Shown: positions 23,220-31,927, counted from the stretch's first letter. The stretch is DNA of 46,861 bases from an uncultured Bacteroidales bacterium (GCA_902792895.1 CADBBK010000020.1:1-46861); one strand, 5' to 3'. The notes: generated by a model from the letters alone, not told the origin. Translations and numbers: made by a program.

Positions 23220-23723
23220 ATGCAGTACTGGATTAACCATAACGGAGTGCAATCGGGACCCGTTGACCTGGAAGGCCTCAAGGAGATGGGGCTGACGTCG
23301 GCCGCCTATGTGTGGCACGAAGGAATGCCCGATTGGGTGAAGATTACCCAGCTGCCCGAGTTGCAGGGCTTGTATGAGATGCTCGATGAGCCGGCACCCG
23401 GACCGCAGGCCGTTGTCACGGGAACGCCTATCGAGGAAGTTCAGCAAGGCCAAGCCATGCAGCAACCCTGCGATGAAATGTCGCTCTCCGATGAGCCCTG
23501 CCCGTCGACCAACCTGGTGTGGGCCATCGCGGCCACCGTGTTGTGCTGCGCGCCCCTGGGCATCGCGGCCATCTACCAGGCCACCCGGGTGACCAAGTGC
23601 TATCGTGCCGGTGACCTCAGGGGAGCACGCGACGCCAGCGAGGCTAGTCAGTGGTGGAGCATCTCCGCCATCGTCCTGGGCGTGGTGTGGAGACCGCTCA
23701 TTCTGTCGCTGATGTGCGGTTGA
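23220..23723 (+). CDS. GYF_2 (DUF4339) - CD225/dispanin membrane protein
   Basis: A 167-residue protein. Residues 1-50 form a GYF_2 domain (MQYWINHNGVQSGPVDLEGL, VWHEGMPDWVKI). An acidic linker follows, then a CD225/dispanin-like pair of membrane segments (about 100-120 and 140-163) with the intervening KCYRAGDLRGARDASEASQ loop typical of the family. The architecture is common in Bacteroidetes, and the GYF part may bind proline-rich peptides. The cellular role is unknown. It precedes the DUF2752 gene by 17 bases. Confidence 0.9.
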   Translation: MQYWINHNGVQSGPVDLEGLKEMGLTSAAYVWHEGMPDWVKITQLPELQGLYEMLDEPAPGPQAVVTGTPIEEVQQGQAMQQPCDEMSLSDEPCPSTNLVWAIAATVLCCAPLGIAAIYQATRVTKCYRAGDLRGARDASEASQWWSISAIVLGVVWRPLILSLMCG

Positions 23724-23740
23724 TGACTTGATAATGCTGC

Positions 23741-24115
23741 ATGCGCCGCACCCTCATCTGGATTGTGATTATCGCCACACTGCTGGTGTTCGGCGTGATT
23801 TACTATGCGCTTGACCCGTCGGGGTCCAGCCTGTTTCCACGTTGCTCATTTTTGGAACTCACGGGCTACAAATGCCCCGGTTGCGGTAGCCAGCGCGCCA
23901 TCCATGCCCTGCTGCACGGCGACGTCGTGACTGCCTTCAGGTTCAATGCCATGCTGCTCATCTCCATCCCCTGGATTGCGCTATGCCTGTATGCCGAGAG
24001 CCAGCGCACCCGCAATCCCCGCCTCTACGTCCGCCTGAACGCGCCGCTGCTCATCTGGGCCTATCTGGTCATGGTGCTGCTGTGGTGGGTGCTGCGCAAT
24101 GTGTTTGGATGGTAG
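23741..24115 (+). CDS. DUF2752 membrane protein
   Basis: A 124-residue protein with about three membrane segments (6-22, 68-85, 100-119). The DUF2752 signature KCPGCGSQRAIHALLHGD (44-61) contains the paired cysteines Cys45 and Cys48. The biochemical function is unknown. DUF2752 genes are often found beside CD225-type genes in Bacteroidetes, as here, which suggests a joint membrane function. Confidence 0.92.
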   Translation: MRRTLIWIVIIATLLVFGVIYYALDPSGSSLFPRCSFLELTGYKCPGCGSQRAIHALLHGDVVTAFRFNAMLLISIPWIALCLYAESQRTRNPRLYVRLNAPLLIWAYLVMVLLWWVLRNVFGW

Positions 24116-24124
24116 CGGCATGAT

Positions 24125-24160
24125 TTTGGGGCGTTATTCAATGTTTTATTGTACATTTGC
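24125..24160 (+). promoter_or_regulatory. Promoter of the thyA-folA-lpxB operon
   Basis: TTTG (24125-24128) and TACATTTGC (24152-24160) are 23 bases apart. The -7 box is exact; spacing is at the long end of the range. The leader is about 30 bases. Confidence 0.55.
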
Positions 24161-24197
24161 AGCCTATTACCTTTATAATATATAACCGACTAGAACG

Positions 24198-24992
24198 ATG
24201 AAACAATATCTTGATCTGGTGCGCCATGTGATGGAGCACGGCGTCGATAAGGAAGACCGCACGGGGACGGGCACGCGCAGTGTGTTCGGCTACCAACTGC
24301 GCTGCGACCTCGCCGACGGATTCCCGCTGCTGACGACCAAGAAGGTGCACCTCAAGTCCATCATCTATGAACTGTTGTGGTTCCTGCGCGGCGACACCAA
24401 TGTGCGCTGGCTGCAGGAGCATGGCGTGCGCATCTGGAACGAGTGGGCCGACGAGAACGGTGATCTGGGACCCGTGTATGGCAGCCAGTGGCGTGCCTGG
24501 CCCGATGGCCAGGGCGGCACCATCGACCAGATTGCCCAAGTCATCGACCAGATAAAGACCACCCCCGACAGCCGCCGCATCATGGTGAGCGCGTGGAATG
24601 TCGCCGAGGTGCCCACGATGAAGCTGCCGCCGTGCCACTCACTGTTCCAGTTCTATGTGGCTCAGGGCAAACTGAGCCTGCAGCTGTATCAGCGCAGTGC
24701 CGACCTGTTCCTGGGTGTGCCGTTCAACATCGCCTCCTATGCCCTGTTGCTGATGATGGTGGCCCATGTCACGGGCCTGCAGCCTGGGGAGTTTGTCCAC
24801 ACCTTCGGCGACGCCCACATCTACCGCAACCACTTTGACCAAATCCGCGAGCAGCTCTCCCGCGAGCCGCGTCCCTTGCCCCGCATGGTGCTTAACCCCG
24901 AGGTCAAGACCATCGACGATTACAAGTACGAGGATTTCTCCCTCGAGGGCTATGACCCATGGCCAGCCATCAAGGGCGAAGTCTCGGTATAA
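24198..24992 (+). CDS. thyA: Thymidylate synthase
   Basis: A 264-residue enzyme, the same length as E. coli ThyA. It converts dUMP to dTMP with methylenetetrahydrofolate. The nucleophile is Cys146 in [12 protein letters not shown]. Also visible are the [14 protein letters not shown] phosphate and folate region, [19 protein letters not shown], and HIYRNHFDQ. dTMP synthesis oxidises folate to dihydrofolate, which the next gene's product reduces. Confidence 0.98.
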   Translation: MKQYLDLVRHVMEHGVDKEDRTGTGTRSVFGYQLRCDLADGFPLLTTKKVHLKSIIYELLWFLRGDTNVRWLQEHGVRIWNEWADENGDLGPVYGSQWRAWPDGQGGTIDQIAQVIDQIKTTPDSRRIMVSAWNVAEVPTMKLPPCHSLFQFYVAQGKLSLQLYQRSADLFLGVPFNIASYALLLMMVAHVTGLQPGEFVHTFGDAHIYRNHFDQIREQLSREPRPLPRMVLNPEVKTIDDYKYEDFSLEGYDPWPAIKGEVSV

Positions 24993-25048
24993 TGACATCT
25001 GCTCAAGGCTCCAGCCTTGGAAATAGCCAACCGATAACCATTCACATC

Positions 25049-25543
25049 ATGACCATCCACGCTATCGTTGCCGTCGCCACCGACTGGGCCATCGGGCGCC
25101 AGGGCGACCTGTTGTGCCATCTGCCTGCCGACATGCGCCACTTCAAGGAGGTGACCATGGGCCACAGCATCGTCATGGGGCGCAAGACCTTTGAGTCTTT
25201 TCCGCGCCGTCCCTTGCCCGGCCGCCAGAACATCGTGATTACCCGCAATGCCGATTGGCAATATCCCGGTGTGACGGTTGTACACAGCCTGGATGACGCC
25301 TTTGCCGCTGCCGACACCGAGGACGTCTTCGTCATCGGCGGTGCACAGGTCTATGAGCAGGCGCTGCCGCTGGTCGATGTGCTGCACCTCACCATGATTC
25401 ATGCCCGCTGGGCCGATGCCGATGCCTTTTTCCCTGCCTTGGACCTGAGCCAGTGGCAGGAGGTGGAGCGTGAGCACCACACCAGCGACCACCGCAATGC
25501 CTATGAGTTTGACTTTATCACCCTAAAACGATGCGAGCCATGA
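25049..25543 (+). CDS. folA: Dihydrofolate reductase
   Basis: A 164-residue cytoplasmic enzyme reducing dihydrofolate with NADPH. The start MTIHAIVAVATDWAIGRQGD was chosen because it gives standard length; an upstream frame would extend 30 codons into thyA. Hallmarks are the Asp of LPADMRHFK (substrate carboxylate), MGRKTFESF, and VIGGAQVYEQALP for the cofactor. A short CAAGGCT hairpin (25004-25019) lies in the 56-bp gap after thyA. Its stop overlaps the lpxB start by four bases. Confidence 0.97.
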   Translation: MTIHAIVAVATDWAIGRQGDLLCHLPADMRHFKEVTMGHSIVMGRKTFESFPRRPLPGRQNIVITRNADWQYPGVTVVHSLDDAFAAADTEDVFVIGGAQVYEQALPLVDVLHLTMIHARWADADAFFPALDLSQWQEVEREHHTSDHRNAYEFDFITLKRCEP

Positions 25544-26667
25544 AATATTTCATCATTGCCGGCGAGGCTTCGGGCGACCTGCATGCCTCGCACCTGATAT
25601 CCTCCCTCAAGCAGCAGGACCCGCAGGCCGAGTTCCGCTTCCTGGGCGGTGACCTCATGGCAGCCCAGGCGGGTGTGCAGCCCATTATCCACTACCGTGA
25701 CATGGCCTATATGGGGTTTGCCGACGTGGTGCGGCACTTGGGGAAAATCCTCGGGTTCCTGGGCACCGCGCGCCGTGCCATCGATGAGTGGCAGCCAGGC
25801 GCTGTGATTCTGGTGGACTATCCGTCGTTCAATCTCAAGGTCGCCAAGTATGCCCACAACCTGGGCATTCCCGTTCACTATTTCATCTCGCCCAAGGTGT
25901 GGGTGTGGAAGGAATGGCGCGTCAAGGACATCCGTCGCTATGTCAACCACATGTATTGCATCCTGCCCTTTGAACCCGACTGGTACAAGGACCATGGCTA
26001 TCAGGCGACCTACGTCGGCAACCCCACGGTGCAGGAGGTGGCGTTGGCCAGTGAACACTTCACCGATTTTGACCATTTCATCGAGAAATATCGCCTCGCC
26101 GACCGTCCCATCATCGCCCTGGTGCCGGGTTCGCGTGTGCGCGAAATCCGCGACAATCTGCCCCTGATGCTCGAGGCCGCATCGCACCATCCCGACTATC
26201 AGGCTGTCATTGCTGCGGCCCCCGGCATCGATGATAGCCTCTATCGACAGGTGATGGGCGACCACAATGCCGTAGTGCTGCGCGATGCCACCTATCCGCT
26301 GGTACATCATGCCCGCGCCGCCCTGGTCACCTCGGGTACTGCGACGCTCGAGACCGCCCTGCTGGGCACTCCGCAGGTTGCCTGTTACCGCTTTAACGGC
26401 AGCAAGTGGTCCTACAACTTCTATCGCCGCCTGCTCTCGGGCAAATACGTCACCCTGCCCAACCTCATTACCGATGAACCCGTCATCCCCGAACTGCTCA
26501 TGCACCTGTGCACCGTCGATGCCATCGATGAGCACTTGACGCAGTTACTCGGCGATACTGGGCAGCGCAGCGCCATGCTCGAGGGTTATCGCCGTCTTGC
26601 CGACCGCCTGGGCACCGACGTGTGCACAACAACGGCTGCTAGGCTCATCAGTGCTTCGATGAGTTAG
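25540..26667 (+). CDS. lpxB: Lipid-A-disaccharide synthase
   Basis: A 375-residue GT19 glycosyltransferase that joins UDP-2,3-diacylglucosamine and lipid X in lipid A synthesis at the inner membrane. It begins MKYFIIAGEASGDLHASHL, with YPSFNLKVAK, HYFISPKVWVWKEWR, YVGNPTVQEV and the ALVPGSRVREI nucleotide-binding motif. The start at 25540 overlaps the folA stop (ATGA); a start nine bases earlier is possible. It ends the folate/lipid A unit. A heptad array begins exactly at its stop codon. Confidence 0.97.
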   Translation: MKYFIIAGEASGDLHASHLISSLKQQDPQAEFRFLGGDLMAAQAGVQPIIHYRDMAYMGFADVVRHLGKILGFLGTARRAIDEWQPGAVILVDYPSFNLKVAKYAHNLGIPVHYFISPKVWVWKEWRVKDIRRYVNHMYCILPFEPDWYKDHGYQATYVGNPTVQEVALASEHFTDFDHFIEKYRLADRPIIALVPGSRVREIRDNLPLMLEAASHHPDYQAVIAAAPGIDDSLYRQVMGDHNAVVLRDATYPLVHHARAALVTSGTATLETALLGTPQVACYRFNGSKWSYNFYRRLLSGKYVTLPNLITDEPVIPELLMHLCTVDAIDEHLTQLLGDTGQRSAMLEGYRRLADRLGTDVCTTTAARLISASMS

Positions 26668-26720
26668 GTTTAGGTTTTAGGCGTTAGGCTTTAGGTTTTA
26701 GGTTTTAGGCGTTAGGTATT
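26664..26720. repeat. Heptanucleotide-period AGGNNTT array
   Basis: AGG occurs at 26666, 26672, 26679, 26686, 26693, 26700, 26707 and 26714: one 6-base step, then six exact 7-base steps. Spacer bases alternate between TTTT, CGTT and CTTT. The array starts in the lpxB stop codon and ends before the terminator hairpin. Confidence 0.75.
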
Positions 26721-26764
26721 TTTGCGCCAAATTCGCATGACTCTCTTTGAGAGAGTTCAATACA

Positions 26765-26803
26765 AAACAGGCTCTCCTCGCTGTGAGGGGAGCCTGCTTT
26801 GTT
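26765..26803. terminator. Bidirectional terminator between lpxB and the CHB_HEX gene
   Basis: CAGGCTCTCCTC (26768-26779) pairs with GAGGGGAGCCTG (26785-26796) with one imperfect pair. AAAAC precedes and CTTTGTT follows, so it can serve both converging transcription units. Confidence 0.7.
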
Positions 26804-26821
26804 AGGTGTTGGTCGGGGGAA

Positions 26822-28345
26822 TTACTCCCCGCTCCAGGTGCCGTTCAGCAGATAGTCAACAAGAGCCGAGACGTCGGAGATGCCGATTTCTTCATCCTGG
26901 TCACAGTCGGCTTGGGCAGGTGCCGGGATGCCGTTCAGCAGCATGTCAACCAGTGCCGAAACGTCCGAGATGCCTACTTCGCCATCGCGGTCAACATCGC
27001 CAAGGAGGAACTCAACTTCCTCGGCCACGGTCACGTTGATCGTGGTGAAGCGGCACTGCTTGTTGATATTGAAGTCAACGCTGTAGGCGTAGCCTTCCCA
27101 AACGCCGTCGTTGCCGCCGGTGGTCCAGGTGCCCTGGTTGCCCTCGGGCAAGGACAGGTTGCTGGCGGTGTAGCCGCTCACGCCGGCGAACTCAATCTTG
27201 ATGATCGGGCCAGCGGTAGAGGTGAAGTTCAGCGCTGCGGTGTCGCTGGCGTAGATGCGGTACTGGGTAGGATAAACGGTACCGTCGCCCACATACATAG
27301 TGACGGGCTCTTTCACCACGGTGTAGTGATGGCGCACTGCGTCGCCGTCGCCCTTGTCCACGGTAGCATCAAAGGTTACCTCGGTGGTGGTTTCGGGCAG
27401 TTTGATATAAGTAGCACTCACTACCTCGCTCTCCAGGTCACCCAGGGTAGCCTTGGCCCAGATGGTGATGTCATCGGTCACGGGGATGGGATCAATATAC
27501 TCGCTCCACAGCTCCTCGTCCAGGCTATAGTAAATCTTGGCATTCTCGGTGGCGCAGCTCAGCGTCACATCGATGCGGTCGCTGAAGGTGCCTGCTGCGG
27601 GCGTGAATACGGGAGCCTCGACAGTGGGCTCAACCTTGGTGAAGGTGGCATAGACGAAATCGGTGTAATCACTGCCCTTGTAGGCATAGGCAGCATAGGT
27701 CGTGGTCTCGGTGACATAAAACTCACCGCTCTGGAAGAAGTATTGTTCGGTGGCGTAGTCAATTTCACCGTCGATGACCTCGTAAACATAGATTGAAGCG
27801 TTCTCGGTAGCGCACGAGACGGTTACTGCCAAGCTGCCGGTGAACTCACCTCCATTGGGTGTGAACACGGGGTCAACCAGTTCGGTAACGGGCTCGGCAT
27901 CCTCCATGGTGATGACCAGCGACTGGATGCGGCGATGGCCACTGTTGCCGTCGATGGTGAATACCACCTCGTTGGAAGGATCCGACGATCCGATGGTCCA
28001 CTGCTTGCCGGCCTTGTTGTAGTTACCGGGCGTGGAGAAGATGTCATTAGAGCCCTCGCCCGACAGGAAGGTGAAGTCAATCTTCTTGAGATTGGTGGGA
28101 GCAGTAATGGTCATTGTGTTGCCGCCATACAAGCGCAGCGCACCACCCGAGGTGTTGGTGAAATAGGTGGGCTTGGTAGAGCCTTCACCTTTGTCAAAGG
28201 TCAAGGTCACACCATCAATGGTCAAATTCTCGACCAGGGTGTTGGTGCTCCAACCCTGAGCGTTGAAGTCAACGGTCACAACGGTGTCTGCCCATGCCGA
28301 CATGGTCAGCAGAGCAACAAAGAGGAGAGAATACAATTTCTTCAT
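26822..28345 (-). CDS. Secreted CHB_HEX / dockerin protein
   Basis: A 507-residue protein with a signal peptide (1-19, ending SAWA). Two chitobiase/beta-hexosaminidase C-terminal-type domains lie at about 159-240 and 243-320 (DPVFTPNGGEFTGSLAVTVS; APVFTPAAGTFSDRIDVTLS). They are bracketed by two similar beta-sandwich modules (about 20-155 and 325-440; compare GGNTMTITAPTNLKKIDFTF with AALNFTSTAGPIIKIEFAG). The end carries two dockerin repeats (GDVDRDGEVGISDVSALVD; DCDQDEEIGISDVSALVD). There is no catalytic domain, so it is probably a surface binding or structural protein. A -7 box lies at 28439, and tandem repeats lie upstream. Confidence 0.87.
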   Translation of the reverse strand: MKKLYSLLFVALLTMSAWADTVVTVDFNAQGWSTNTLVENLTIDGVTLTFDKGEGSTKPTYFTNTSGGALRLYGGNTMTITAPTNLKKIDFTFLSGEGSNDIFSTPGNYNKAGKQWTIGSSDPSNEVVFTIDGNSGHRRIQSLVITMEDAEPVTELVDPVFTPNGGEFTGSLAVTVSCATENASIYVYEVIDGEIDYATEQYFFQSGEFYVTETTTYAAYAYKGSDYTDFVYATFTKVEPTVEAPVFTPAAGTFSDRIDVTLSCATENAKIYYSLDEELWSEYIDPIPVTDDITIWAKATLGDLESEVVSATYIKLPETTTEVTFDATVDKGDGDAVRHHYTVVKEPVTMYVGDGTVYPTQYRIYASDTAALNFTSTAGPIIKIEFAGVSGYTASNLSLPEGNQGTWTTGGNDGVWEGYAYSVDFNINKQCRFTTINVTVAEEVEFLLGDVDRDGEVGISDVSALVDMLLNGIPAPAQADCDQDEEIGISDVSALVDYLLNGTWSGE

Positions 28346-28438
28346 AATAAAAGAACAGATTAATAGTTAATTATGTGAATAACAGAAGGGTATGTCCTTT
28401 TCATCATAGCGGCTTTTGGGCTTAATTTGTTTCACACT

Positions 28439-28447
28439 GCAAAGGTA
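28439..28447 (-). promoter_or_regulatory. -7 box of the CHB_HEX-dockerin gene
   Basis: TACCTTTGC on the minus strand (exact consensus), 93 bases before the start codon. The region where -33 should lie is already inside the first tandem repeat. Confidence 0.45.
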
Positions 28448-28454
28448 CAAAAAA

Positions 28455-28818
28455 AACCTCGCGTTGCTCGGTGGAGAAAGGATAATGTTTAATGTTTAAT
28501 GAATTTTGCCGATGTAAGGCCTTGTGAGCGTATGCCTCATTAAGCATTCTCCATTCTGCATTATGCACGGCTGAAAGCCGTTTTAAAACCTCGCGTTGCT
28601 CGGTGGAGAAAGGATAATGTTTAATGTTTAATGAATTTTGCCGATGTAAGTCCTTGTGAGCGGATGCCTCATTAAACATTATCCATTCTGCATTATGCAC
28701 GGCTGAAAGCCGTTTTTAAACCTCGCGTTGCTCGGTGGAGAAAGGATAATGTTTAATGTTTAATGAATTTTGCCGATGTAAGTCCTTGTGGGCGTATGCC
28801 TCATTAAACATTCTCCAT
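28455..28818. repeat. Tandem array of three 132-bp repeat units
   Basis: Unit starts (AACCTCGCGTTGCTCGGTG) are at 28455, 28587 and 28719, exactly 132 bp apart. Units one and two end with the ACGGCTGAAAGCCGT hairpin and T run. Unit three stops after CATTCTCCAT, directly against the stop codon of the SUMF1 gene (28819), having lost its right end. Because 132 is divisible by three, the minus strand shows a long frame encoding a 44-residue repeat, which is probably not translated. This fills the gap between two genes. Confidence 0.9.
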
Positions 28819-31776
28819 CTAATAGCTGCGTGCGATGCGAAGGCCCGTTGAATGGTTATGGACATCCGGGCTGCCGTAGTCGCGGTAGATTGCCTGGCAG
28901 TTCTGTGGGCTGGAGTTCCAGCTGCCGCCGCGCACCACGCGGAAAGCGTTGTCCGGGTCTTCAGGTTGATAGGCATAGCCCCAGGTGTAGTACTCGTAAT
29001 ACCAGTCTTTGACCCACTCCTTGACGTTGCCGCTCATGTCATACAGGCCGAACTCGTTGGACTTCTTGGTAGCCACCGGCTGCGTGCCGTAGCCTGCTGT
29101 CCCCTCGGTCTGTGACGGAATGTTGTCCCAATACCAGGCAACATGGCTGAGGTTGTTGCTGCCGGCATAGGCGAAGCCCATGCCGCCGCATCCGCCACGG
29201 GCGGCATATTCCCACTCGTACTCGGTGAGGAGACGGAACTGCTGGCCCGTGAGCTCACTCAATTTGTCGATGAAAGCCTGACAGTCTTCCCATGACACCT
29301 GCTCGACGGGGCGCTGCAGATCCTCGTCATAGCCGTTGGCCGCCGAGAAATAGCTCGGGTTGTTGCCCATAACCGCCTGCCACAGCTCCTGGGTCACCTC
29401 AGTCTGGCCGATGTAGTAGGGGTCAAGCCCAACCTTGTGAGGGTCTCCCCAACTGTTGGTATAGTAAACTTCTCCGTTGAGTTCTCCCATCGTCATCTTG
29501 CCGCCTGAGATGCCCACCATGGTGAATACCACGTCGTTGACCTGATACGTTTGGTTGCCAATCACATAAACGTCAAGTTTTATCTTTTTGCCGGTGTACA
29601 GGTCGACAAGCAGGAATGAGGTGCTTCCGGTGCTGGTGCCCGTGACGATGACCTTCTCGCCGCTGATGGTGCAGGTAATGCCATCGGAGGTGCTGACACC
29701 GTATCTGCCGCAGCCATACTGGATGCCCACCGATTTGCTCTCGCCGAGCGACAGCATCAACTCTTCCTCGATGTCGAAACTGACTTCGGGGCAATTCTCT
29801 TTTCCGCCGAGCACGAGGCGCAAGCCCAGGCGGTTGTTCTTCTCCGACGGCAGGCTGCTGCCATAGGTCATCACACCGCAGTTGGCCTCGCTGCTCGACC
29901 AGCAGCCGCCACGGCGCAGGCGGTGAGTGCCCGAGGGCATGCCGTAGCTGCTAAACGGCACGTAGTGGTCGAAGCCGTCGCTCCAGTCCTTGCACCACTC
30001 CCACACGTTGCCGTTCATGTCGTGGATTCCCAGTTCGTTGGGGGCTTTGGTGCCGACGGGTTGGGTGCCCTGCGTCGGGACGTTGCCGCTGTACCAGGCC
30101 AACGGATCGATCTCGTTGCCGCCGGCGTATTGGGTGGGCTGACGCAAGCAGCCACCGCACGCGGCATATTCCCATTCGGCCTCGGTGGGCAGGCGGAAGT
30201 TCAGGCCCGTCAGTTCATTCAACTTGATGACAAATTCCTGGCAGTCTTCCCATGACACCTGCTCGACAGGGCGCTGCAGGTCGCCCTTGAAATAACTCGG
30301 GTTGGTGCCCATGACGGCTTGCCACAGCTCCTGGGTGACCTCGGTCTTGCCGATGCTGAAATCATACATGTGAACGCTGTAGAAGTCGGCTGCTTCCCAG
30401 TCAAATATGTGCCAGCCTGCTTCGGTGTTGCGGCCCAACGAGAAGGCGCCGCCCTCGACGGCCACCATCGAGAAAGTCACACCGTTTACCGTGTATTTCT
30501 CAACCGGCTTGACGATGACAGTGACCACGGCAGTGGCGCCGGTGGCGTTGTCGGTCACGTGGACGGTGGTCGTCCCGGCGTGGGTGCCGGTCACGGTGAG
30601 CATGTTGCCGCTGGCCGTGGCCGTGAGATTCTCGTCGCCGCCCTCGACGGTATAGGAGCCGCTGCCGTTGAGCAGATTGACGCTGCGGTTCTCACCCGTG
30701 ATGACGGTTACCACGCTCTCGGCGCAACGGAACTTGGGGCTGTTGTCCTCGTCCAGGACCAGGCGCAGACCGATTTCCTCGCTGGCGCTAAAACCGCTGC
30801 CCGCAGTGGACACGCGGCAATTCTTGGCCTGACAGTTCCAAGAGCCTCCACGATAGGCGCGTCCATTGCCCGTGGCTGGCCCAACGGGGTCGGTAACGGC
30901 CTCACTGCCGAAGTTGCTCTTATAGTCCAGGCACCACTCCCACACGTTGCCGCTCATGTCGTACAGACCCAATTCGTTGGGAAGCTTGGAGGCCATGGAT
31001 TGGGTGCCATAGTAGAAAATATGGGAACTGTCGTGTGTCGGGGCATTCCCCCAGTACCAGCCTACGGTGTCAATGTCGTTACTGCCGCTGTACTTGTAGT
31101 GCTGGCTCAGGTTTCCGCCGCGGGCCGCAAATTCCCATTCGGCCTCGGTGGGCAGGCGGAACTGCCGGCCGGTCAACTCGTTCAGCTTGATGATAAACTC
31201 ATGGCACTTGGCCCACGACATGCTCTCGACAGGCAGATTGTTGTTCACCCTGAACCAGCTGGGATGAACGCCCATCACGGCCCGCCACAGGTCCTGGCTG
31301 ACCTCGGTCTGGCCGATGCTGAAAGTTGACAGCGTCACCTCGTGGGGGGTGGGTGCTTCCCAATTATCGCTGTAGTCCATCACATAGTTTTCGTCGCCCT
31401 GGTCGGGGGTAGCGCCCATCGTGAACGTGCCTCCCTCGACGGTCACCATCGTGAACGACACGCCGTTAACGGTGAACACTTCGGTCTCGGGTTGTGTGTT
31501 ATTGCTGGGCCAGACGCCGCCCAGCAGGTAGTCGATCAGGTCGGTCACATCGGCGATGCTGACCTCGCCGTCGTGGTTGGTGTCGGCGTTGAAGCTGTTG
31601 AAATTTTCTGGCTCGCTGCCCAGCAGATAGTCGGTCAGGCTGGTCACGTCGCTGATGTCAATAGTGTTGTCGCCGTTCACGTCGCCCTGAGTGGTCGCGC
31701 CGTCGGCAGCATGGGTGGTCATGGCAATGGCCAGCACGGCCAGTAACATGATCGTGGATTGGAAGAATTTCTTCAT
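28819..31776 (-). CDS. Secreted dockerin protein with three SUMF1/FGE-type domains
   Basis: A 985-residue protein. After a signal peptide (1-24) comes an N-terminal dockerin pair (31-87). Three formylglycine-generating-enzyme/SUMF1 domains follow (about 103-340, 428-657, 742-985), separated by two beta-sandwich linkers (about 353-425 and 665-740). Typical FGE text repeats: IGQTEVSQDLWRAVMG, FRLPTEAEWEFAARGG, ELGLYDMSGNVWEW, RGGSW. Domain 1 keeps Cys315 and Cys320 (NCQAKNC), with the same spacing as the catalytic pair of true FGE. Domains 2 and 3 keep only the second cysteine (Cys633, Cys960). Many SUMF1 proteins are non-catalytic, so catalysis is possible for domain 1 only and unproven. Confidence 0.9.
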   Translation of the reverse strand: MKKFFQSTIMLLAVLAIAMTTHAADGATTQGDVNGDNTIDISDVTSLTDYLLGSEPENFNSFNADTNHDGEVSIADVTDLIDYLLGGVWPSNNTQPETEVFTVNGVSFTMVTVEGGTFTMGATPDQGDENYVMDYSDNWEAPTPHEVTLSTFSIGQTEVSQDLWRAVMGVHPSWFRVNNNLPVESMSWAKCHEFIIKLNELTGRQFRLPTEAEWEFAARGGNLSQHYKYSGSNDIDTVGWYWGNAPTHDSSHIFYYGTQSMASKLPNELGLYDMSGNVWEWCLDYKSNFGSEAVTDPVGPATGNGRAYRGGSWNCQAKNCRVSTAGSGFSASEEIGLRLVLDEDNSPKFRCAESVVTVITGENRSVNLLNGSGSYTVEGGDENLTATASGNMLTVTGTHAGTTTVHVTDNATGATAVVTVIVKPVEKYTVNGVTFSMVAVEGGAFSLGRNTEAGWHIFDWEAADFYSVHMYDFSIGKTEVTQELWQAVMGTNPSYFKGDLQRPVEQVSWEDCQEFVIKLNELTGLNFRLPTEAEWEYAACGGCLRQPTQYAGGNEIDPLAWYSGNVPTQGTQPVGTKAPNELGIHDMNGNVWEWCKDWSDGFDHYVPFSSYGMPSGTHRLRRGGCWSSSEANCGVMTYGSSLPSEKNNRLGLRLVLGGKENCPEVSFDIEEELMLSLGESKSVGIQYGCGRYGVSTSDGITCTISGEKVIVTGTSTGSTSFLLVDLYTGKKIKLDVYVIGNQTYQVNDVVFTMVGISGGKMTMGELNGEVYYTNSWGDPHKVGLDPYYIGQTEVTQELWQAVMGNNPSYFSAANGYDEDLQRPVEQVSWEDCQAFIDKLSELTGQQFRLLTEYEWEYAARGGCGGMGFAYAGSNNLSHVAWYWDNIPSQTEGTAGYGTQPVATKKSNEFGLYDMSGNVKEWVKDWYYEYYTWGYAYQPEDPDNAFRVVRGGSWNSSPQNCQAIYRDYGSPDVHNHSTGLRIARSY

Positions 31777-31815
31777 GTAGTTGTTATTGGTTTAGGTATA
31801 GTTAAAGTTCAAGGC

Positions 31816-31848
31816 GCAAAGGTAGTCATAAAAATGCAAAGTGCCAAC
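31816..31848 (-). promoter_or_regulatory. Promoter of the SUMF1-dockerin gene
   Basis: TACCTTTGC on the minus strand (31824-31816) with a GTTG at 31848-31845, 20 bases upstream. It lies 40 bases before the start codon. Confidence 0.5.
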
Positions 31849-31927
31849 GTTTATGCAATATTTCAAGATGCTGCTATAGGCTAGTGCAGCGACAAGGCTG
31901 GAAATGAGCCCTATCGACAACAGTAGC

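Noticed and set aside
26664-26720. Telomere-like TTAGG repeats
   Set aside because: The period is seven with variable spacer bases, it sits between two genes, and bacterial chromosomes of this group are circular.
28455-28818. CRISPR array
   Set aside because: Units are 132 bp, nearly identical throughout, without unique spacers, and no cas gene is present.
28422-28976. Minus-strand proteins with a 44-residue repeat
   Set aside because: The frames arise because the DNA repeat length is a multiple of three. They overlap the 3' end of the SUMF1 gene and have no promoter of their own.
28819-31776. SUMF1 C-terminus as the variable region of a diversity-generating retroelement
   Set aside because: The fold and position would fit, but no reverse transcriptase, accessory gene or template repeat was seen. 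The repeats just downstream do not resemble the C-terminal coding sequence.
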